Positions 40,434 to 50,100 of a stretch of 64,000 bases of DNA are shown in pieces; positions within the stretch are counted from its first letter, which is position 1; the number at the start of each line of letters is the position of its first letter. The position numbers were made by a program, and so were the translations under genes. The stretch is from assembly GCF_019334345.1 (NCBI RefSeq), contig NZ_JAHWQX010000004.1, forward strand, positions 310,001 to 374,000. Reading direction: 5' to 3'. The DNA is from Neohoeflea coraliihabitans. GTDB taxonomy: Bacteria; Pseudomonadota; Alphaproteobacteria; Rhizobiales; Rhizobiaceae. Below the pieces are notes generated by a model that saw only the letters and a program-made list of their open reading frames with translations, was not told the DNA's origin and did not search any database.

Positions 40434-40570
40434 GGACCCGGCCCGCAATGAAATGGCCGCGCGGCGCAAGAGGCCGGCGCGGCGAACAAGTTGAAAGCGG
40501 CGGCGCCGAGCGCCACGGATTGTCAGGCCGGCGCCTGCCGCACTTGCGATGATGAGAGAAAGTGAAACCC

Positions 40571-41326
40571 ATGCTTGAGATCAAGAACCTGCACGCCCGC
40601 ATTGCCGAAAGCGGCACCGAGATCATTCGCGGTCTCAACCTGAAGGTTGCAGCCGGCGAAGTCGCGGCCATCATGGGCCCCAACGGCTCGGGAAAATCGA
40701 CCCTGTCCTATGTGCTGGCCGGCCGTGACGGCTATGAGGTGACCGAGGGCGACATTCTCTACAACGGCGAATCCATCCTCGATCTGGAACCCTCCGAGCG
40801 CGCCGCCAAGGGCATTTTCCTCGCATTCCAGTACCCGGTGGAAATTCCCGGCGTCGCCACCATGCAGTTCCTCAAGGTGGCGATCAACGAGCAGCGCAAG
40901 GCGCGCGGCGAGGAAGAACTGAAGACGCCGGACTTCATCCGCCTGGTGCGTGAGCGTGCCGCCGAACTGAAGATCGAACCGGAAATGCTCAAGCGGGCGC
41001 TCAATGTCGGCTTCTCCGGCGGCGAGAAGAAACGCGCCGAAATCCTGCAGATGAAGCTGCTGGAACCGAATCTGTGCGTTCTCGACGAGACCGATTCCGG
41101 CCTCGATATCGATGCCCTGAAGATTGTCGCGGACGGCGTCAACGCCCTGCGCGCCCCGGACCGGGCGATCATCGTCATCACGCACTATCAGCGTCTGCTG
41201 GAGCACATCGTCCCTGACACCGTGCATGTGCTCTACCAGGGCCAGGTGATCAAGTCCGGCGACAAGTCGCTGGCAAGCGAACTCGAAGCGCATGGCTATG
41301 CCGATATCATCGAGGCCGCGGCCTGA
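40571..41326 (+). CDS. sufC: Fe-S cluster assembly ATPase SufC
   Basis: A 251-aa soluble ABC-type ATPase that drives conformational change of SufB/SufD. Walker A GPNGSGKST, signature FSGGEKKRAEILQ and Walker B CVLDETDSGLDIDAL are complete and show the SufC-type signature. A GTG at 40562 is in frame, but ATG 40571 gives the family start MLEIKNLHA. Gap to sufB is 137 bp. Confidence 0.97.
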   Translation: MLEIKNLHARIAESGTEIIRGLNLKVAAGEVAAIMGPNGSGKSTLSYVLAGRDGYEVTEGDILYNGESILDLEPSERAAKGIFLAFQYPVEIPGVATMQFLKVAINEQRKARGEEELKTPDFIRLVRERAAELKIEPEMLKRALNVGFSGGEKKRAEILQMKLLEPNLCVLDETDSGLDIDALKIVADGVNALRAPDRAIIVITHYQRLLEHIVPDTVHVLYQGQVIKSGDKSLASELEAHGYADIIEAAA

Positions 41327-41369
41327 ACCGGTTCGAGCAAACTGCAGCCGAAGAGGCAGGAATAACCCA

Positions 41370-42644
41370 ATGAATATTCAGTCGAAACCGACTTTGACGC
41401 CGGCCGAGCAAGGGCTGATCGACGCCTTTGTCGCAAAAGTCAGCGATCTGCCGGGCGATGCCGAGCTCACCGCACACCGCGATCGCCTGATCGCGCAGCT
41501 GACCGAGACCGGTCTGCCCTCGCGCCGCATCGAGGCCTGGCACTATACCGACCTGCGCACGCTGCTGAAGTCCGTGCCCGGTCCTCAGCCGGCCGGCGCC
41601 GCCGATGCATTGCCGCCGATCGCGCCCAACGCGCTGATCCTTCCGCTGCTGCAGGGCACGCATGTCCAACCGGCCGCCGCGGACGGCCTGACCTGTACAT
41701 CGCTGCAGGAGCGTCTGCTCGCCGGCGGCGCCAGCGAGACGCTGCAGCCGCTTGGCCGCGATGATGCGATCGGTATGATCAACAGCGCCTTTGTCACCGA
41801 CGGCTATGTGATGAGCCTCGACAGCGAGGCCGAACTTGCCCCGATCCTTGAACTCCAGGCTGTGCAGGATGGCGGTCAGGCGCATGGGCGCTTCGAGTTC
41901 GAGGCCAATGCGGCAAGCCGTGCAACGATCCTCGAACGCCATGCACGCAGCGGAGACAGCGCCGGCCTGACCTCTTCGGTCAGTGTTCTCAAATTGGCGG
42001 AGAACGCCGACCTGACCTGGATCATCCTGCAGGATCGTGGCGCCGATGACGTCCATCTCGGGCAATTGCGCGCCGAACTGGCCGAAGGCGCCCGTCTCAG
42101 GCTGTTCGTCATCAACACCGGCGGCCACCTGGTGCGCCAGGAAGTCGTGGTCAAGGTCGAGGGCGAGGGGGCGCATTTCGATCTGCGCGCCATCAATCTG
42201 CTCGCCGGCCAGGGACACACCGACGTGACCCTGTCGATCGATCATTCGGCGCCGCACACCACCTCGGAGGAAGTGGTCCGCAATGTCGTGCTCGACCGGG
42301 CGCGCGGCGTGTTCCAGGGCCAGATCCGCGTCGCCCGCGAAGCGCAGAAGACCGACGCGCAGATGGCGTGCAACACCCTGCTTCTGACAGACGAGGGCGA
42401 GTTCGACGCCAAGCCGGAGCTTGAGATCTTTGCCGACGATGTCATCTGCGCGCATGGCGCCACGGTGATCGATCTCGATCCGGCGCATCTGTTCTATCTG
42501 ACGGCGCGCGGCATTTCCGAGAAGGTGGCCCGGCAACTCCTGATCAACGGTTTTGTCGACGAGCTGCTTGATGAGCTCGACAATGAAGAACTCGCCGATG
42601 TGCTCAAGCGGCGGGTCGAAGACTGGCTGGACCGCCATGTCTGA
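41370..42644 (+). CDS. sufD: Fe-S cluster assembly protein SufD
   Basis: A 424-aa partner of SufB in the scaffold. The N-terminal LPSRRIEAWHYTDLRTLL stretch and the C-terminal CAHGATVIDLDPAHLFYLTARGI (with the conserved Cys and His) are diagnostic. ATG 41370 lies after GAGGCAGGA. Its end overlaps sufS by 8 bp. Confidence 0.96.
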   Translation: MNIQSKPTLTPAEQGLIDAFVAKVSDLPGDAELTAHRDRLIAQLTETGLPSRRIEAWHYTDLRTLLKSVPGPQPAGAADALPPIAPNALILPLLQGTHVQPAAADGLTCTSLQERLLAGGASETLQPLGRDDAIGMINSAFVTDGYVMSLDSEAELAPILELQAVQDGGQAHGRFEFEANAASRATILERHARSGDSAGLTSSVSVLKLAENADLTWIILQDRGADDVHLGQLRAELAEGARLRLFVINTGGHLVRQEVVVKVEGEGAHFDLRAINLLAGQGHTDVTLSIDHSAPHTTSEEVVRNVVLDRARGVFQGQIRVAREAQKTDAQMACNTLLLTDEGEFDAKPELEIFADDVICAHGATVIDLDPAHLFYLTARGISEKVARQLLINGFVDELLDELDNEELADVLKRRVEDWLDRHV

Positions 42645-43884
42645 GCCGGCCCGCCCCGTGACCGCTGCCTACGACGTCGAGGCCGTCCGCCGCGATTTCC
42701 CGATCCTGTCCCGGCAGGTGCACGGCAAGCCGCTGGTCTATCTCGACAATGGCGCGTCGGCGCAAAAGCCGCAGGCGGTCATCGATGCGGTCAGTCATGC
42801 CTACGCCAACGAATATGCCAATGTTCATCGCGGCCTGCATTTTCTGTCCAACGCGGCCACCGATGCCTATGAAAACGCGCGCGAAACCGTGCGCAGCTTT
42901 CTCAATGCCCCGTCCGTCGACAACATCATCTTCACCAAATCGACCACCGAGGCGATCAACACCGTCGCCTATGGCCATGCCATGCCGCATATCGGTGAGG
43001 GCGACGAGATCGTCCTGTCGATCATGGAGCATCATTCCAACATCGTGCCCTGGCATTTCCTGCGCGAGCGCCAGGGGGCAAAGCTGGTCTGGGCGCCGGT
43101 TGGCGAGGATGGCAGCTTCGATCTCGATGCCTTCACGGACTGCCTGAGCGAGCGCACCAAACTGGTCGCCATCACCCATATGTCGAACGTTCTCGGCACC
43201 ATCGTCCCCGTCAAGGAGGTCTGCCGCATTGCCCACGAGCGCGGCATTCCCGTGCTTGTCGATGGCAGCCAGTCGGCGGTGCACCTGCCGGTCGATGTCG
43301 CCGATATCGACTGTGACTGGTTCGTCATGACCGGCCACAAGCTCTACGGCCCGTCGGGCATCGGCGTTCTATATGGCAAGGCCGACCGCCTGCAGGCCAT
43401 GCGGCCGTTCATGGGCGGCGGCGAGATGATCGAGGACGTCAGCGAGGATCGCGTCACCTACAATGATCCGCCGCATCGCTTCGAGGCGGGCACCCCGCCG
43501 ATCGTCCAGGCGATCGGTCTCGGTGCGGCGCTGCGTTACATGCTCGATCTTGGCCGCGACCGGATTGCCGCGCATGAGGCATCCCTGGCGGACTACGCGC
43601 ATCAGAGGCTGACTGCCGTCAACGCGCTGCGCATGATCGGCACAGCGCCGGGCAAGGGTGCAATCTTTTCCTTCGAGATCGAGGGGATCCACGCGCATGA
43701 CATTTCGATGCTGATCGACCGGTCCGGTGTCGCCGTGCGCGCCGGCACCCATTGTGCCCAGCCGCTGCTCAAGCGTTTTGGCGTCACCTCTACCTGCCGG
43801 GCCTCCTTCGGCCTATATAATACCCATGCAGAGGTCGATGCCCTGGTCGAGGCGCTGGACCGGGCCCGCGACTTCTTCACCTGA
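42637..43884 (+). CDS. sufS: Cysteine desulfurase SufS
   Basis: A 415-aa class II cysteine desulfurase. The PLP lysine is Lys235 (MTGHKLYGPSG) and the active cysteine lies in RAGTHCAQPLL, with the short loop characteristic of SufS. The substrate-binding GGGEMIEDV loop is present. Starts inside sufD, translationally coupled. No SufE gene is nearby. Confidence 0.97.
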   Translation: MSEPARPVTAAYDVEAVRRDFPILSRQVHGKPLVYLDNGASAQKPQAVIDAVSHAYANEYANVHRGLHFLSNAATDAYENARETVRSFLNAPSVDNIIFTKSTTEAINTVAYGHAMPHIGEGDEIVLSIMEHHSNIVPWHFLRERQGAKLVWAPVGEDGSFDLDAFTDCLSERTKLVAITHMSNVLGTIVPVKEVCRIAHERGIPVLVDGSQSAVHLPVDVADIDCDWFVMTGHKLYGPSGIGVLYGKADRLQAMRPFMGGGEMIEDVSEDRVTYNDPPHRFEAGTPPIVQAIGLGAALRYMLDLGRDRIAAHEASLADYAHQRLTAVNALRMIGTAPGKGAIFSFEIEGIHAHDISMLIDRSGVAVRAGTHCAQPLLKRFGVTSTCRASFGLYNTHAEVDALVEALDRARDFFT

Positions 43885-43915
43885 CCCGGCCGTTCCAAGG
43901 CACTGGAGAGAGACG

Positions 43916-44374
43916 ATGCAAATGAGTGAAATCACCGCCAACACCGCGCAACAGCCCGACGAGCCTGTGACGAGCGAGCACGCTGACGCCGGCGCAGCCA
44001 ATGGCGGCGAGGGGGCTGCAAGCTCCGCGGAGGGTGCGGGCACCCGGTCGGCGCTGCCGACAGAGGAACTGGCGCGTCTGTCCGATGACATCGTCAGCGC
44101 CCTGAAGACCGTCTATGACCCGGAAATTCCCTCGGATATCTATGAGCTCGGCCTGATCTACAAGATCGACATCGAAGATGACCGTTCGGTCAAGGTGCTG
44201 ATGACCCTGACCGCTCCCGGTTGCCCGGTGGCCGGCGAGATGCCCGGCTGGGTCGAGAACGCCGTGTCCGCTGTCGAGGGCGTGTCCGGCGTCGAGGTGG
44301 CGATGACCTTTGATCCGCCGTGGACACCGGACCGCATGTCGGAAGAGGCGCAGGTCGCTGTCGGCTGGTATTGA
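43916..44374 (+). CDS. sufT: SUF-system assembly protein, MIP18/DUF59 family (SufT/SufX)
   Basis: A 152-aa protein: about 50 low-complexity, acidic residues (ANGGEGAASSAEGAGTRS) followed by a DUF59 domain. The family core is ALKTVYDPEIPSDIYELGL and LTAPGCPVAGEMPGW, with the conserved cysteine. DUF59 proteins help load Fe-S clusters on targets. Same position as sufX in Agrobacterium. GGAGAGA lies before ATG 43916; ATG 43922 is an alternative. Confidence 0.93.
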   Translation: MQMSEITANTAQQPDEPVTSEHADAGAANGGEGAASSAEGAGTRSALPTEELARLSDDIVSALKTVYDPEIPSDIYELGLIYKIDIEDDRSVKVLMTLTAPGCPVAGEMPGWVENAVSAVEGVSGVEVAMTFDPPWTPDRMSEEAQVAVGWY

Positions 44375-44554
44375 TCAGCGCCGCCGAGCAACAGCCTGCA
44401 ACGCCGCGCCGCCCGCGGCGTCCCGCCCGCAGCACCTTGTTCGCATCGCTGTTCCCACTTACATTTAAGGTGCGGCAGACAGGGGCGCGCCTTGGGGCAG
44501 TCTCGCAGAATCCACGAGGCGCACTGCGCTGCTGCCGCCTGAAAGGAGACGCCG

Positions 44555-44959
44555 ATGGCTTTTGAAGTTCTGACCCTGTCCGACGCCGCCGCCGAGCGCG
44601 TCAAGGAGATCGTCGCCGGCGCGGGTGCCAGTGACAAGGGCCGCGCGGCCGGCATCCGCGTCGGCATCAAGAAGGGCGGCTGTGCCGGCATGGAATACAC
44701 CGTCGACCTGGTGCATGAACCGGACGCTAAGGACGACAGGGTCGAGCGCGACGGGGCCGTGGTCTTCATCGCCCCCGAGGCAACCCTGTACCTGCTCGGC
44801 ACCGAAATGGACTATGAAGTCACCCGCCTGCGCTCCGGGTTCATCTTCAACAACCCCAACCAGACTTCGGCTTGCGGATGCGGTGAATCGGTCGAATTGC
44901 AGCCGGCCGATCTCGCCCGCCTTGCCGCCGAGGGCAATCCCTTCGTTAAAACCCCCTGA
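44555..44959 (+). CDS. sufA: A-type Fe-S carrier SufA/IscA
   Basis: A 134-aa A-type carrier that receives clusters from SufBCD and passes them on. The three ligands are Cys43 (GGCAGMEY), Cys107 and Cys109 (ACGCGES). GAAAGGAGA precedes ATG 44555. The 180-bp gap upstream contains a GC-rich palindromic stretch (GCCGCGCCGCCCGCGGCG region) but no gene. Confidence 0.96.
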   Translation: MAFEVLTLSDAAAERVKEIVAGAGASDKGRAAGIRVGIKKGGCAGMEYTVDLVHEPDAKDDRVERDGAVVFIAPEATLYLLGTEMDYEVTRLRSGFIFNNPNQTSACGCGESVELQPADLARLAAEGNPFVKTP

Positions 44960-45142
44960 GGAAACAGCCCCTCTCGGGGAGGCCGGAGCGAGCGGCGGAG
45001 GTGTCAAAACCATTCCGGCGCGTCCTTTCAATTGCCAAAATCCTGTGGTTGCACTCGATCACGATCAAATTGCCGCCCGTAGCCAATGATTCAGTGGTCG
45101 ATGATTCAGAAGCCGTTCACCGGCCGTTGTTAAAGTGAGTAG

Positions 45143-47110
45143 ATGTCGAGGAACGCGCTGTATCACAACTCTTTGGCGCGCGGCCGCTTTGGGCTGCGCT
45201 TGCGCGGGGCCGCGTCCGGTGCTCTGGCCGCTGTTTTGCTCTTCGCCTCACCGATGCCGGCGCAAGCCATCGAGATCTTCGGCTTCAAGCTGTTTGAATC
45301 CGAGAGCGAGGACAAGGACGACGTCTTCGTCGCCGATCCACTCAATTACAGCGTAACCCTCGATATTGTCGGCGCGTTTCCGACCGCCAGCGGCGCCGAT
45401 GACGATCTGCGCGACGATCTGCGTGCCGCCTCGGAACTGATCCGCGAGGAAGGCAGCCCGGTCTCCGGCTCCGTCGGGCTGATCAGCACCGCCAGCTCGG
45501 ATTTCGAACATCTGCTCGGCGCCCTTTACGAGGACGCGCGCTATGGCGGCGTCGTCAATGTCACGCTCGCCGGACGCCCGCTGGAGAGCCTGCGGCTTGA
45601 TGCCGATCTGTCGGTCTATGAGCCTGTTCCGGTCGTCTTCACCGTCGAACCGGGGCCGCAATTCACCTTCGGAACCGTGGCCTTGCGCGGCGAGGCGGAG
45701 AGCCTGCGTGAACCCTCGAATTACGGGCTGGAGCCGGGCGCGATCGCCCGCTCGACAACCATTCTTGCGGCCGAGACGCGCATCGTCGAGGCCTTGCAGC
45801 AGAAGGGCCGGCCTCTCGCGGAAGTCAGTGGCCGGCAGGTTGTCGCCGACCATGCCACCAACACGCTCGATGTCACGATCAACGTGGATGCGGGCCCGGT
45901 GGCCCCCTTCGGCACCACCTCGGTTGACGGCGCCGAAAAGGTCGATCCTGATTTTGTCGCCTATATGGCCGGCATCGAACCGGGCACCGTCTATGATCCT
46001 GACGCTCTCGAAGCGGCCGAGAAGCGGCTGAAATCGCTCGAGGTCTTTTCCAGCGTCGCCGTGCGCGGCGCCGAAACGCTCCATGCCGATGGCTCGGTGC
46101 CGGTCGAGGTCGGTGTCGCCGAACGCAAATTCCGCTATTTTGGTCTCGGCGCCACTTTTTCATCGACCGAGGGCGGTGGTCTCGAGGCCTATTGGGGGCA
46201 CCGCAATCTCCTCGGCCGCGCCGAAAAGCTGCGCATCGAAGGATCGGTCGCCGGCATCGGCGACACCACGCGCTATCAGGACCTGACCTATCGCGGCGCC
46301 CTCCTGTTTGAAAAACCGGGGGTCATCGCGCCCGCCTCGACCTTCACCTCGGAATTCGCGGTCGAGCAGGAGGATTCCGATGCCTATCGCCGCTTCTCGG
46401 TCATCGGCAAGGCCGGGCTGGTCTATCAGCGCACCGAGAGACAGACGCTGTCGGGCGGTGTCGAGGTCGAATATGCGCGGCTGACCGACAGCTTCTCGGT
46501 CGAGCAGGAGACACTGACCGTCGCCCTGCCGCTGGAATTCGTCTATGACGCCCGCAACGACACGCTTGATCCGACCCGCGGCTACCGGCTGCTGGCGCAT
46601 CTCGAGCCCGCCTATGAAACGCTGGGCGGCAACAGTTTCGTCAAGATCCGCGGCGAAGGATCGGTCTACCGTGCGCTGGATGAGGCCAAGCGCTTCGTGG
46701 TTGCCGGCCGCCTTGCCGCCGGCACGATCCTTGGCGCCGATCTCGATGACATCCCGGCCAACCGCCGCTATTACGCCGGCGGCGGCGGTTCGGTGCGCGG
46801 CTACGCCTATCAGGGGATCGGACCGCGTGATGCGGCCGGAGACCCGACCGGCGGCCGCTCCTACCTGGAAGCCTCCGCCGAGCTGCGCATCGGTGTCACC
46901 GAGAAGATCGCGCTCGTCCCGTTCATCGATGCCGGCGCGGTCGGTGCCGGCTCATGGCTGGAAGATGCCGAACTGCGCACCGGCGCCGGAGTCGGCGTGC
47001 GCTACAAGACGCCCTTCGGTCCGCTGCGGCTCGACGTTGCCATCCCGCTGGATCGCCGCGCCGGGGATCCCGACTATGGCATCTACGCCGGCATCGGCCA
47101 GGCGTTCTGA
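45143..47110 (+). CDS. tamA: TamA: outer-membrane translocation and assembly module barrel protein
   Basis: A 655-aa Omp85-superfamily protein. A signal peptide is seen (about residues 1-43, ending SPMPAQA before IEIFG), then POTRA-type repeats (for example FTVEPGPQFTFGTVALRGEA and VDAGPVAPFGTTSVDGAEKV), and a 16-strand barrel from about residue 310. The conserved barrel loop is GGSVRGYAYQGIGP, and the last strand ends in phenylalanine (IGQAF). It works with TamB, encoded 2 bp downstream, in outer-membrane protein insertion and lipid homeostasis. Confidence 0.94.
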   Translation: MSRNALYHNSLARGRFGLRLRGAASGALAAVLLFASPMPAQAIEIFGFKLFESESEDKDDVFVADPLNYSVTLDIVGAFPTASGADDDLRDDLRAASELIREEGSPVSGSVGLISTASSDFEHLLGALYEDARYGGVVNVTLAGRPLESLRLDADLSVYEPVPVVFTVEPGPQFTFGTVALRGEAESLREPSNYGLEPGAIARSTTILAAETRIVEALQQKGRPLAEVSGRQVVADHATNTLDVTINVDAGPVAPFGTTSVDGAEKVDPDFVAYMAGIEPGTVYDPDALEAAEKRLKSLEVFSSVAVRGAETLHADGSVPVEVGVAERKFRYFGLGATFSSTEGGGLEAYWGHRNLLGRAEKLRIEGSVAGIGDTTRYQDLTYRGALLFEKPGVIAPASTFTSEFAVEQEDSDAYRRFSVIGKAGLVYQRTERQTLSGGVEVEYARLTDSFSVEQETLTVALPLEFVYDARNDTLDPTRGYRLLAHLEPAYETLGGNSFVKIRGEGSVYRALDEAKRFVVAGRLAAGTILGADLDDIPANRRYYAGGGGSVRGYAYQGIGPRDAAGDPTGGRSYLEASAELRIGVTEKIALVPFIDAGAVGAGSWLEDAELRTGAGVGVRYKTPFGPLRLDVAIPLDRRAGDPDYGIYAGIGQAF

Positions 47111-47112
47111 TC

Positions 47113-50100
47113 ATGAGTGATGCCGCCCCTCCCGCTGCCGGCCATTCCCTTCTGCGCCGCGTCATGATCGGCACGCTGGCGCTCGTCATCCTGCTGGTTG
47201 CGGCAGTGATCTTCCTGTTTGCCACGGTGCCCGGCGGCCGTGTCGTGGCGCTGATCGTCAATCGTCTCGGCTCCAGCGCCATTCAGTCGGTCGAGGTCGA
47301 CAGCATCACCGGCCTGGTCAGCGGCCAGACGCGGCTCGGTCACCTGACCATCGCCGATGCCGATGGCGATCCCTGGCTGCTGCTGCGCGGCATCGAACTC
47401 GACTGGGCGCCCTTCGCGATCTTCTCGGCTGGTCTTGACATCGAACGTCTGCACATCGACGAGGTCGAGATCCTGCGGCGTCCCGATGCGGTCGCCGACA
47501 ACTCCGACCCCACCGGTGGCGCGCTGACCTTGCCGCTGAACATCGATATCGCCACGCTCGATCTGCCGGATGTCCTGCTCGGCAAGGCGCTCGCCGGTTC
47601 CGAGGCCCGCCTGTCCGCTGCCGGCGCATTGCGACTGAACCAGGACCTGTCCGATGTCGTCGTCGATCTCGATGTGGATCGCATCGATGGCGTCGGCGGT
47701 GCAGCAATCATCAAGGCCAATGTCAATCTTCCCGAGCAGCGCTTCGATCTTGATGCCACGCTGAGCGAACCCTCAGGCGGTGTCATGGCGCACATGCTCG
47801 GCCTGTCGCCCGATGACGCCGTGGCGCTGAAAGCCCGGTCACGCGGCGCGCTTGATGACTGGCAGCTCGATCTCACCGGCGAGATCAACGGGGCGCAAGC
47901 CGCCAGTGGCACCGCCGCGGTCACGGCCAGTGAGGCGGGCCATGCCTTCGAGGCGTCGCTGCGCGGCCAGGTCGGCCGCTTCCTGCCGCCGCAACTGGCC
48001 CAATTGTTCGAGGGGGACAGCGATCTGGTCGCCTCCGGCCTTCTCGAGCCGGACAATGCCGGCGTGCAGCTCGATCTCTTTACCCTCCGGTCGGCCAGCC
48101 TGATGGCAGAAGGGCAGGGCAGGCTCAGCCGCCAGGGCAATTCCGATTTCCGCGCCAGCATCACCGGGCGCGATGCGCAAGCCGGCGGCACCGTCGAACT
48201 CGTTGTTGGCCAGGATGATGGCCGCATCGCCCTTTTTCTGGACAGTCTCGAGCTGACTGTGGCCGGTGCCGCCGACAATGCCGAAATCGTGCTGGCCGCC
48301 GCCGTGCCGCGCCTTGAGAGCTCGGACATCAGCGCCGAGAATGTCGCCCTGTCGGCGCAGTTGCGAAATGTCGACCTTGCTGCCGGCACGGGCGGCGGGC
48401 AGTTGCAACTGACCGCCGGTTCGGCTGGCGCCGCCGATGCCACCCTGGCCCGCGCCCTGGCTGGCGCCCTGCGGGTCGAGGGCGGTGTGGCGCTGAATGG
48501 CGACGAGCTGACGCTTGAGGCGCTGGCGGTCAGCAGCGCCACCGCCGATCTGATCATCGATGCCAGCTTCAACCGTGCCGAATCGACGGGACGCGGGCAT
48601 ATCGAGGGGCAGCTCAATACCGCGGTCCTGACCGCCGGCCTCCCAGAGACGCTGGGGCCGCAACTGAAGCTGGCCGGTGATTTCACCCTGCCCGGCGACA
48701 ACGCCGTCACGCTCAGCGACCTGACCCTTGCCACGGACCGCCTGAGCGTGGCCGGGGGTGCGGCGCTCGATGCCCAGCGCAATGTCACCGCTGATCTCAC
48801 CGCCACCATCGCGCAACTGTCCGATTTTACCGAAGCCGCCAGCGGCAGGCTCGAGCTGAGCACCACGCTGGAAGGCGCGCTGCTCTCGCCGCAATTTGAA
48901 GCCACACTGACCGGCGATGATCTCCTCATTCAGGGCGAGCCGATCGAAGATCTGCGGCTTCTCGCCAATGGCGGCTTCGAGGCTGGCGCGCCGGCCGCCG
49001 ACATTGAACTGACCGCGGCCTTTCGCGGCGCACCGCTGACCGGCACCGCTCGCATCATGCGCCGCGGCGAAGCCACCGAAATTGACGAACTGCAGCTTGT
49101 TGTCGCGGAAAATAGCCTCAGCGGCGCCTTTTCGCTTGATGCCGCCCAGCGGCCAACAGGGCAGGCGAGCCTTGATCTCCCGGCGATCGGCGCTCTGGCC
49201 GCGCTGGCGGGTGTCGAACTGAGCGGCGAGGGCAAGGGCGTCATTGCGCTCGAACTGGTCGGCGAAACGCCGATGCTGACCGCCGATCTGTCGGTCAGCA
49301 CGCTTGCCGGCGAAGGCTTTGCACTGTCGGGCGCGGCGGCTGAAATCAAGATTTCCGACTACCTCGCTGCCCCGCAATTGCGTGGCACGCTGACGGCCGG
49401 CGAGATTGACGCCGCCGGCACGGCAATCACCGGCGCCGCCGTTGATCTGTCGCTTGAGGAGGGCGGCTGGACGCGCTTTGAAGGCGCTGCCACCGCCGCG
49501 GCATTGCCGGTCTCCCTGTCCGGCCGGCTGCGCCAGGCTGACGGCGCCACCGAACTTCAGCTCGACGCGGCGTCCCTGGTCTACAAGGCACTGCCCGTCA
49601 CTCTCGAGGGGCCCGCGCGCCTGTCCGTGCGTGACGGCGTTGCAACCATCGACACGCTGCGCCTGTCGCCGGGCGCCGGAAGCCTTGCGGTTTCAGGCAC
49701 GGCCGGGGCCGACGCCCTGGATCTCGATGTAGCGCTCGACGGCGTCAGGCTTGCAAGCCTTGAACCGCTGGTCCCGGAGCTCGGCTATACCGGCGCGCTC
49801 AATGGCGCTGTCCGGATCACCGGATCGCCGGCAAAGCCGCAGATCAGCCCGGCGCTCGTGCTCGATGATCTCGCCGCCGCTCCGGGGCAGGCGCCGCTCA
49901 GCCCGGTGCTGGCGCGCGCTGCCGCAGGCGGCCTGCGTCTGGCTGGCGATCTGCAACTGGACGGATCGGCGCTGCAGATCGACGTCCTTCGCCTGGTCAG
50001 CGACACGCTGTCCGCCGAAATCAGCGGCGGTCTGGATATCCCTGACCTGACCGGGCAGGCCCGGCTCGACGCGACCGCCGATACCGATGTCTTCGCCAGC